From the NCBI GenBank assembly GCA_029844215.1, contig CM056726.1:78979548-79043547 (forward strand): DNA of 64,000 bases, in the 5' to 3' direction. The position numbers and the translations under genes are program-made. This stretch comes from Przewalskia tangutica (taxonomy: Eukaryota > Streptophyta > Magnoliopsida > Solanales > Solanaceae). The notes beneath the pieces were generated by a model. It ran no database searches, was not told where the DNA came from, and was given only the letters and a program-made list of their open reading frames with translations. Below are positions 55,073-64,000 of this stretch, one piece after another (the stretch's first letter is position 1; the number at the start of each line of letters is the position of its first letter).

Positions 55073-56358
55073 CTAGGACCCTTGCCATGGCCTCTGCCGC
55101 GACTGGCCGCCCATGAGCACCTCGCCCGGCGAGTAATCGTAGAAGATGAAGACCCGTGAAAGACCGTAGGTGAACCCTACCATCTGTGCTGCCTCTGGTC
55201 GGACAGTCTCTCGCAAAGTGACCCTGCTGGCCGCAAGTGAAACAAGCTCCCGCAATAGTACCACAATTACCGTAATGGGATCTACCACATCGAACACACT
55301 GAGAGGAAGGTGGTCTGGATCGGTTAGCACCTCTGCTACCCTGGAAGTCCAAGTCCCGCCCCGACCGCCCTCAATACCTCGCTCGCCTGAAGATGGTGTA
55401 GGAGTGCTCTGAGCTGTCTGAGGTGCAAATCTAGTCCACTGCTGAGATCGTCCACCCCGAGAACTACCAAAAGACCCTGTCATCCTGGCCTTCTTCTGCT
55501 GATATCTCACAACCCGCCGCCTCTACGCCTCACACCTCAGCATAAGCTCAGATACGGCAATGTCCATACCCGGCTGAAGAGCTAAACCCGAGCAAGACTC
55601 TTCCAAGTAGTCATCAAGCCCTGTGACGTAGCGGTGCACTCTGTCCTCCATATCTGCCACTAATGCGGGGACATACCGAGCCAACGAGTCGAACTCCACG
55701 TTGTACTCCCGAATGCGGCGCCTCTCTCGCCAAAGATCAAAAATCTGGCCAGGCTCTCTCATTCGCGGAGGCAAGAAGTGCGTGAGAAACGCCTCTAAGA
55801 ACTCGTCCCAAATAGCTGGAGGCGCCTGCTCCCCCTGGGACAGCTCCCATGAATCAAACGATCATTGCGGTATCACGCAATGGTGTGAACCTAAGACCAC
55901 CGACTCGGTCTCAAGCCTTGATCACTCATGATCCGCTATAATCGCTTGGATGAACTCGCGGATCATCCTCCGCCTCGACCCATAGAACTCGCGGGCCACA
56001 ACTCGTAAAGTCCCAAGTCTCAAACTATCTCGACTCGGGTGAACCACGTACTCTTTGAATCGAATCGCTGCGATCTAGCCTATCCTCGTGCCTTTCCACG
56101 ACTTCGCTAATAATCGCCATCTCCTTGTAACCCATCTCCTCTCGCTTCCAGCCGGGGCCGAGGCTCAGGTGCCGTGGCCTCAGTAGCCACTGCTGCGGCT
56201 CTAAACCCTGCTGGGGCCGACGACGTCGTGGAACTCGCCGTCTGGGGTATCACCTCGGGTAAAGGTTGGTCCTGGGCCCTCGTGACCCTCTGTGTACTAC
56301 TAGCAGCTCCCTCGGCTGCCTTGCCCTTCTGGGCCCGGGTTGCCTTACGTGGAGGCAT
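55073..56358 (-). pseudogene. Element B gag
   Basis: ATG at 56358-56356 opens MPPRKATRAQKGKAAEGAAS (an upstream in-frame Met at 56385 is less likely, as other copies start with MPP). The central domain is kept at 55774-55523 (YNVEFDSLARYVPALVADME, RYVTGLDDYLEE), and the C-terminal part at 55510-55073. The zinc knuckle CFTCGQQGHFARDC is read in the neighbouring frame near 55220, preceded by a CVRCGRSHYGNC cluster. At least three frame changes break the gene. The length of about 430 codons is normal for this lineage. Confidence 0.8.
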
Positions 56359-56550
56359 AACTGGTAAGAAAAAGAAATTCGTCATAGGGGTCCAACTTAT
56401 AACACAGCTCTAAGGCACGATCTCAGAGTTAGAAGAATGGAAACCAATCCTAAATATCCTGCAGCCTCCTGATTATTGGTGTGGTGCACGACACACCGAT
56501 AATCAAGACTCTACTAGATACGGTCTGTAGACACTTTCCGAGGATTAACT

Positions 56551-56562
56551 GCTCAGATACCA
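56551..56562 (-). other. Primer-binding site of element B
   Basis: The reverse complement TGGTATCTGAGC has one mismatch to the iMet PBS and lies four bases from the LTR at 56567. Confidence 0.85.
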
Positions 56563-56566
56563 CTTT

Positions 56567-57079
56567 TGTCACGACTGCCTCGTTCGTGATCGTGCCTTAC
56601 CCGGGCACCCAAGTAGACATACATCAGAGTAACCAACGGAATATAAATTTGCAAACATGAAACAGTGTAAAATAAGAACTGTCTATCCAAAGAAAAGTTG
56701 CCTTTCGGCAAGTATATAAATACCCAAAAGTGAACAGTTACATCCCAACTTTACAACAGGACTACAGACCTTTAAGAAGGTGTAAACACTATGACGGGAC
56801 AGGGCCCCGTCATACCCCTGAATGTACAAAACATCTACAACACCAGGAAGAACCATACCAAAAGTCGAGCCTCCGGAGAAATGGAGCTCACGACACTGAG
56901 TAAAGATCCTAAGAATGAGGATCCACCACCCACCGCTTCCTGCGGCATGAACGCAGCCGGCGAGGTCAAGACAGTACCAAGTATATGAAACTGTAAAGTA
57001 CTGATATATATATATAACTATAACATTTTAAAACCAATTCACAAATATGTACGAAACAACCAAGTTAACCGCACATAGT
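56567..57079 (-). mobile_element. Element B, 5' LTR (right), interrupted
   Basis: Matches 48485-49000 except for a scrambled start (TGTCACGACTGCCTCGTTCG). It stops after GCACATAGT, where element C begins; the left LTR continues with GCCACATC. The presumed target duplication is ATAGT (57075-57079). The remainder lies beyond the window. Confidence 0.82.
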
Positions 57080-60000
57080 TGTCACGACCCGATTCCGGGC
57101 CCGTGACTGGTGCCTTACCCCGGGCACCCTAGTGATACAACATCAGAGTAATCAGCGGAACATAAAACAATACAAGACATATTATGAAATATGAAACAAT
57201 AATCTGAGAAAAACTTGTCTTTCGGCATATATATAAATAACAACTTTTTCCAACATGAACAATTTTAATCCTTTTTACAAACCCTGCCCACAACAGTACT
57301 ACAGACCTCTAAGAAATGATACGACAACAATGGCGGGACAGGGCCCCGCCATACCCCTGAATGTAAACACCTACAACAACAGGGGACTATACCACTGATA
57401 AGCCTCCGGAGAAACGGAGCTTTCCCACACGCTGAACTGTGACCCTAAGAGCGAGGATCAATGACTGGTGTACCTTTACCTGCGGCATGAACGCAGCCCC
57501 CCGAAGGAGGTCAGTACAACAGGTACCGAGTATGTGAAACAAACAAAATAAATAAATACTGTAAATGAAATCATAGTAGTCTATACAAAGCAGGAGACAT
57601 GTATGATAACCAAACTACAGTTCACCATAAATAAGCAGTCGTGTCAAGTCAGGGACTCACGCCTCAAAGTCATCACTCGATATAACTATGGGTCTCAAGC
57701 CCATAACATCAATCATGCCCGTGGAATACCTTCCTCACCGCCTTGCCTATGATAGAAAAACACCAAGGAATACACATGAACACCGTGTCCCACCGTGTCC
57801 AACTAAAACCGCATGGTAAGTGCGAAGGCATAGCCGACTACTAACACCCACGCACCAACAAGGTCGCGAATCAGATTATAAGATCTGTCTGCATCACATG
57901 ATCAAAGCCGCCACTTGCCCGCAGATCTAATGCGCGTCTAGTCCTCGAACTTCCCGCAGACTCGATAGGCCAATCTCATCGCCCGCATGAGGTATTCCGC
58001 GTCGAGGGTAGCTACTCCCAAGATCGCCCCGACTTTCGAGTCCGCATGGCCACAAGCGACCGCATGCCCATAAAGGACGACACTAACACGAACTCGTAGC
58101 TCGCATAGGCCCTCAGACCCGCATGAGGTATTCTCGAATCATGGTCCTGCATCACTCGAGTCTACCCCGCGTCGGAGGGCTTAACCCGGAATCACCTCGA
58201 GATGAATGCCACAATACTATCATAACGACCGATAGTTAATAAGCACAATCGGGAAACCCTTTACACAAACATCACAAGATACTAACACACGTAGCATCCT
58301 AACACGTTTACTTATCAAAGCAACAAGAAAGTATTACAAGGCTATCACAAACCAATACAATCAAGTTATTCACACAAGGTACTTTCTACTAACAAGTTCG
58401 TATCTATCCCCAAAGTACTTCACACATTAAATCTTAAAAAAGATCTGCTTTCTTCACATAAGTCACACAATACGTAGTATAAAATAGAGTGATCGCCCTT
58501 TTAAGAAAACCAAAACTCTTACCTTTGTAAAATCAAGTAACAACATTATTTTCCAAGCGCCCAAGTTTGCCTAATTTCAAATGTTCACGTTTCTTATTTT
58601 AGAAAGGTTTCGCAGTTCATAGTCTTATTCATTTAAGAATATAATTCTCTTTTAAACAATCGAGAAACATAAGTCTTATGTGAGTAGGATATTCTTGTTT
58701 ATAACAATCTTATTACAAAGAACCGTGATCTAGGAAATATCATTTTGTCTCATCTTAGCTTCTATGCAGATGGAAGTTTCTACCGGTTTTAATAATACTT
58801 AATTATTCAAAACATTTCTTTTATTAACGCCGCAGTGGTTTGTCGATACACATTCGATTTCCAAATCAAGAAAGCATTCTTAAGCCGTTATACCTAACTT
58901 CCCATAAAGCTAGTATAACTCTTAAGTTTTCAAACACCAAGTATTACTTCTCCTTTCAAAATGATTCAAAAATCTTTTGAAATACTTCAAGTTCTGTCTT
59001 ATCATATAACAAGCCGCTTATAGTTCAAATCTACCTTTTAAAACCACATGTATTTTCTTACTAACATAAAGTCGTTATAACCAACTTCCCATAAAGCCGT
59101 TATAACACTTTATGTTTTAAACCACTCAAACACATTTAGCACACGTATCGCTCACCGTACTACATAGTTCACACATATCATGCTAGAAGAGATAGGAAGA
59201 GGTTCACATACCTCGCGGCAGTATCGACTAATAGCAAAACGCTCCAAACAAATGGCTACTCCTTAAGCCAAGTGGATCATTCCACACGTAGCACTTCAAC
59301 CTATAAGGCCACAAGCGCGCTTATTAACATCGTAGAACATTCTACGTAAAATTCGGCGACTCTCCCGCCACAGCGCAAATCTCCTCCTCTATCGAGGCCG
59401 CTACTAAGCCAACCGGGGTTATACATCTAACCCGAACGTACAATTCTACTATACCGTAATACTACACAAGTTCATCAGAATACGATCCTATGTAAATACA
59501 GATTCGATTCCTTATTCTTCAGCTTAAGTCAAAAGACATTGCCAACAACTACGTTCGTTCTATATATAGTATACTTCAACTATATATTCTAACAACATGT
59601 AATATCCAATTACAATAGGACAAGATAATTACCTCGATAAGCCCATAATTATCCGAGTTTAAAGTCGATCCTTAGCAATGTTTCGCTCTACACCGTGCTC
59701 CGTCCGCTCCAAACAACCCTTAGAAGTTCTAACCAACTTCTACAAAGCACTCCAACTAACCATGGAGATTTTCCTTAGGGTTTCGGTTTTGGACTGACGG
59801 AAGTATAATAGTATTTCCGGGCTTTTCAGATAGGTATAACCTTAGAATACCACAAGGTATAAGGCTAAGGTATTGGGCGTTATAACAATACTTTTGAGAG
59901 TATTTCTCAACCAAGGGGTACCCACGAGAACACCCAGGTAGGGGGTGCTCTACCAAGTGGCCTACTAGGAAGGGGAGAGGTGCTCTCGCCACAAGGCCAC

Positions 60001-60774
60001 ATGAAAGGGGAGGAGGCTCTGGACGAGAGTCAACAAGAGGAGGAGAGGGGTTCTCAAGACTTAGAGATTTGAGGATGAAGAAGTCTTCAAAGGGAGTGGG
60101 TATTTATAGGTAAGCAAAGGCCAACCAAGGGCCAAGATCTAGCCAAGTGCTATGCAAGTGTAGGCCAAGATGTGCCCAAGTGCCCCTAGTCCCTACTCCA
60201 CAAATCCTCACAAAATATCTCACCAACTGACCTTCAAACGCCCGAGGGTGGCCGTCGACTCCACCAACTCGGGGTGACAAGTGTCGCCTCTCGTTGGTCC
60301 AAAACATTTCATCTCTCGGAAAAATCCGCAAAATAAGAAAAGACATAGCCGAATTTTCTCGCAAGTTATGTAAAGCGTTTCGTCGAAAACGACTCTAACC
60401 GGGTGTTGTGCACAAATGCCATTCGGCCAAGCCACCTAGGCGGGGGTGACACGTGTCACCCTCCTATTGGCCCAAAATAAAACATCTTCCAAAAATATCC
60501 ACAATGGCCAAAATCTCGAAAACAAAGTGGGCCCCAAAAGCAGTAAATTTCTCGTGGGCCCACGTGACCATTTCCAAAATAAAATTCCATAATTCTCTAA
60601 TATTCCAGAAGTCCGAATACCAAATCTGGGAATCAATTCCCATTAACGAACCTTTTTCCTTCACAAAAACGGAAACTTTTCCGTGGAAAAAATCGCCTCT
60701 TTCTTCCTTTCCAATCTTTACTGTATTCTCGCACGTCGTCCTCGCTTACATACCACGGAACTACGGGTATAACA
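57080..60774 (-). mobile_element. Element C, 3' LTR (left)
   Basis: Starts TGTCACGACCCG and ends CTACGGGTATAACA, 3695 bp. It contains the ATGGCGGG/CCCGCCAT hairpin (57330-57352), U3 motifs (60527, 60554) and the 18-bp palindrome (60444-60461). Frames at 60104-60664 are in LTR sequence and are not genes. Confidence 0.85.
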
Positions 60775-61204
60775 TTCTTCCCCTTAGAAACATTCGTCGA
60801 ATGTTCCTTCTAAGTCTCAAAAGCGAGCGCGTGCGAGATAGTCTTCACTACTATACTTACGAAACAATCATGCCACAGCTTGCCACAGAAATACCCAAGC
60901 AAAATACCTACATCCAAGTCCACGAGGAAACACCTCTAACATGACCACAAATAATTCTACTTTTGTCACTTTGTAGCGAGCCTTGCTCCAACGACCCAAC
61001 AAATGGTACCGCCGCATGCGTCGATCACGAAGGCTCGTACACTCAATTCTTACCATATTTACGATCTTTGCTTTAGTATCCAAAACTCGGGTTACTATCT
61101 CTAACGAGGTCATCATTAATCGGGAACATTCGGATGGATCTTCGATACTTTCCCGAACATAACAATCCGAACGACCGGACGTCCTTCCTCCTAAGTCGGA
61201 CGGC
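60775..61204. other. Non-coding internal region of C next to the PPT
   Basis: A short purine tract (AAGGGGAAGAA, minus) abuts the LTR. The sequence is related to 30353-30530 of D. No coding content is recognised. Confidence 0.5.
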
Positions 61205-61560
61205 AAATGCTAACATATAGGCAACCTGGCCTATTCTTCACATGAACTCACAAAGGCCCAAAGTAACTCGGGCTAAGTTCCTTCGTTTCCAAAACTCGTC
61301 ACACCGTCCGGTGGTACTTTCAAGAAGACCGACCGCCACGAACTCTGGCGTCGTCGCCGATTATCCGCAGATTCCTCCGAGTGCGAACTTCTTCTAGACA
61401 AGCTTCTCACTATCCACAGTCTGCTGGAACAAGACTGAACCAACTATCTGAACCCTGCCAACATCGAACCAATCGACCGACAACTTGCATTCCTTCCCCT
61501 ACAAGGCTTCATAAGACGACATCCGATCACTGAAATGGTAGCTTAAACACTCAACCGAGA
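61205..61560 (-). pseudogene. Integrase remnant of element C
   Basis: The nucleotide sequence parallels 51940-52300 of element B (GGCAACCTGGCCTA, ACAAAGGCCCAAAGTA and, further on, TACAAGGCTTCATAAGACG), so it is the C-terminal part of integrase with many substitutions and small deletions. No frame stays open. RT, RNase H and protease are absent: the sequence jumps to the shared non-coding region at about 61600. Confidence 0.65.
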
Positions 61561-61599
61561 CAACGATCTTCAGCTACCCCATCGGCGACCACCGGCCGA

Positions 61600-62039
61600 A
61601 CGCATCCACGAACTCGTCGTTGGTTAACTAAACTTGGGCCTAGCACCCTCGTGACCTACCACAAGGCGGGACCACCACAGACCCGCGCCCGTACATGCCG
61701 CGGGTTGACCGCAACGTGGCCTCAACCGACCCGACGCGCGCAATACTAGCTCCGTCGAACAATCTCACTAATCACGCGTTACGAAAACCTAGCGGTCTTC
61801 TTAGCTCAACCACCTCTTCATTTCACACTACTTGGGACTATCCCCAAACACAGCTCACGTGCACTATGCACTCCTATAAGGGTCAAACATAAACATACGT
61901 CTCTACCCGAGATGGCCTTACCTCTAAGGTCTTTGCGTATAAAGCTCTAAGGCTCACACTTTCTCTATCCTCCAAAATCTTACTCGGTTAACCCACCATG
62001 ATTTCTAATCACAACTAACACACTGCTATCAGAACATAG
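61600..62039. other. Non-coding internal region of C shared with D and A
   Basis: Contains ACTTGGGCCTAGCACCCTC, as at about 31730 in D. The frame at 61695-61892 has no known counterpart. Confidence 0.5.
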
Positions 62040-62526
62040 CACTTAAGGTATACTCACCTTGAAAGTCACCGAAGGACCTTGCTGCTCTGGCCCTCTTCTG
62101 CTGTCCTTGGTTAACCCGTCGATCTCTACGTTTCTCGGCCTGCTGCGCATAAGCCCGCACACAGGCCATGCTCAAGCCCAACTGAAGAATTACTCTTGCA
62201 CAACCCTTTCTTAGGTAGTCATCAAGACTCGTGGTACATCGGTATAATCTCTGGTAGCCAAATCCATGGCTAGTAACAGGGTCGCCTCTCTGCAATCTAT
62301 ATTCTCTGTTCCCAATCGTGGAACTGAAGGTTCAAATATCATGGCCGCAGTAGGAACTGCCGTCGCCGTGCTAAACTCTGCTGGGGCTAGTGACGTCGCA
62401 GAAATCCCCGAATGAAGCACTACCCTAGGTAATGATTGGGCCTGTGCCCTCGCAACCCTCTGTATTCTACTCACAGCTCCCTCGGCTGCCTTGCCCTCAC
62501 GGGCGGGTTGCCCTATGCGGAGGCAT
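62040..62526 (-). pseudogene. gag of element C, truncated
   Basis: The start region (ATG at 62526-62524, MPPHRATRP then a stop) is followed in the next frame by RVARAQAQSLPRVV. A large internal deletion then joins it to RYNRCTTSLDDYLRKGCARV-like sequence, corresponding to RYVTGLDDYL of other copies. The zinc knuckle is missing. The remnant is about 160 codons against about 430 in B. Confidence 0.65.
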
Positions 62527-62717
62527 AACGGTAAGGGAAAGAAATACGTTTAGAGGGTCCAACTTAAAACACAGCTCTAAGGCACGACCTCAGAGTGAGA
62601 AGAATAGAAACCAATCCTAAATATCCTATAGCCTCCTGATTATTGGCGTGGTGCACAACACACCGATAATCAAGACTCTACTGGATACGGTCTGTAGACA
62701 CTTTCCGAGGATTAACT

Positions 62718-62729
62718 GCTCTGATACCA
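62718..62729 (-). other. Primer-binding site of element C (tRNA-iMet)
   Basis: The reverse complement is exactly TGGTATCAGAGC, four bases from the LTR at 62734. Confidence 0.9.
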
Positions 62730-62733
62730 CTTT

Positions 62734-64000
62734 TGTCACGACCCGATTCCGGGCCCGTGACTGGTGCCTTACCCCGGGCACCCTAGTGATACAACATCAG
62801 AGTAATCAGCGGAACATAAAACAATACAAGACATATTATGAAATATGAAACAATAATCTGAGAAAAACTTGTCTTTCGGCATATATATAAATAACAACTT
62901 TTTCCAACATGAACAGTTTTAATCCTTTTTACAAACCCACACTTGTGATTACTGCACCTCAAAGAAATGATACGACAACAATGGCGGGACAGGGCCCCGC
63001 CATACCCCTGAATGTAAACACCTACAACAACAGGGGACTATACCACTGATAAGCCTCCGGAGAAACGGAGCTTTCCCACACGTGAATCGTGACCAAGAGC
63101 GAGGATCAATGGCGGTGTACCTTTACTGCGGCATGAACGCAGCCCGAAGGAGTCGATCTGATACAGTTTAGTATGTGAAACAAACAAAATAAATAAATCA
63201 GTAAATGAAATCATAGTAGTCTATACAAAGCGGGAGACATGTATGATAACCAAACTACGATTCACCATAAATAGCGATGCGTGTCAAGTCGTGACTCACG
63301 CCCTCAAAGTCATCACTCCGATATAACTATGGGTCTCAAGCCCATAACATCAATCATGCGTGGAATACCTTCCTCACCGGCGATCATGATGAAAAACACC
63401 AAGGAATACATATGAACACGTGTCCCACTGTGTCCAACTAAAACCGTCTGCGGGGTAAGTGCGAAGGCATAGCCGACTACTAACACCCACGGTACCAACA
63501 AGGTCATGAATCAGATTATAAGATCTGTCTAGACCGTCACATGATCAAAGGCCGCCACTTGCGCGAGTATCTAATGTCGGCGTCTAGTCCTGGAACTTCC
63601 GCTGACTCGCGTAGGCCAATCTCATCGGCCGCGTGAGGTATTCCCGCATCGAGGGTAGCTACTCCGGCATCGCCCCGACTTTCGAGTCCGCATGGCCAAG
63701 GACCGCGTGCCCATAAAGGACGACACTAACTGGAACTCGTAGCTCGCATAGGCCCCGGGACCCGCGTGAGGTATTCTCGAATCATGGTCCTGCATCACCG
63801 AGTCTACCGCGTCGGAGGCGACAACCCGGAATCACCTCAAGAGATGAATGCCACAATACTATCATAACGATAGTTAATAAGCACAATCAAGGGAAACCCC
63901 TTTACGCAAACATCACAAGATACTAACACACGTAGCATCCTAACACGTTTACTTATCAAAGCAACAAGAAAGTATTACAAGGCTATCACAAACCAATACA
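62734..64000 (-). mobile_element. Element C, 5' LTR (right), runs off the window
   Basis: Starts TGTCACGACCCGATTCCGGG and matches 57080-58350 almost base for base in AT-rich parts. Complex local changes are clustered at 62935-62965, 63080-63180 and 63520-63800. Confidence 0.87.

Overview
The window is plant nuclear DNA, most likely from a eudicot of the Solanaceae. The reasons are the AT-rich background, plant-type host gene pieces (a 5'-3' exoribonuclease exon, and fragments resembling monodehydroascorbate reductase, UDP-GlcNAc pyrophosphorylase and a xyloglucan endotransglucosylase), and a chromodomain-bearing Ty3/gypsy (Tekay-like) family primed by initiator tRNA-Met. The family assignment is inference; no search was run. 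No rRNA, tRNA or CRISPR was seen.

Region 1-6958 is the only gene-like part. It holds an XRN first exon (2447-2641, minus), two weak exon candidates, an approximately 0.52-kb tandem duplication (4172-5227), and a small copia-type LTR (5440-5751) with a poly-purine tract. Directly upstream of that tract, on the same strand, lies a chimeric pseudogene joining a MDHAR fragment to a UAP fragment (5858-6319).

From 6959 to the end the window is one nest of long-LTR (about 2.6-3.7 kb) gypsy elements in both orientations. A minus-oriented LTR (6959-9329) is cut by element A (plus; 5' LTR 9330-12914, PBS, gag remnant, PPT, 3' LTR from 14732). The 3' LTR of A is interrupted by further LTRs of both orientations. 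These carry hAT element hAT-2 (18651-25807), itself split by hAT-1 (19936-23526) with a perfect 8-bp target duplication, and gypsy element D (27076-39586). One LTR of D contains a solo LTR (36915-39529) with a perfect 5-bp target duplication. Next come LTR blocks 41457-48484, element B (48485 onward), which is the only copy with a recognisable full gag-pol plus chromodomain, and element C (57080-64000), inserted in the right LTR of B.

No intact mobile-element gene remains: all gag, pol and transposase frames carry stops or frameshifts. Elements A and D keep gag remnants but no pol that I can see, and C keeps only a piece of integrase, so they look like non-autonomous derivatives that would have needed proteins from a B-like relative. 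D also carries a host XTH promoter-exon 1 piece.

The LTRs share an architecture: paired TCP-like sites, a CCAAT box and an 18-bp G-box palindrome near the U3 end, several tandem-repeat arrays whose periods are often multiples of three (which produces meaningless long ORFs), and conserved hairpins toward the U5 end. The points most worth follow-up are the MDHAR-UAP chimera beside a PPT/LTR, the XTH capture, the U3 module, the covarying LTR hairpin, the hAT-in-hAT nest, and scrambled patches that recur at the same LTR site in independent copies.
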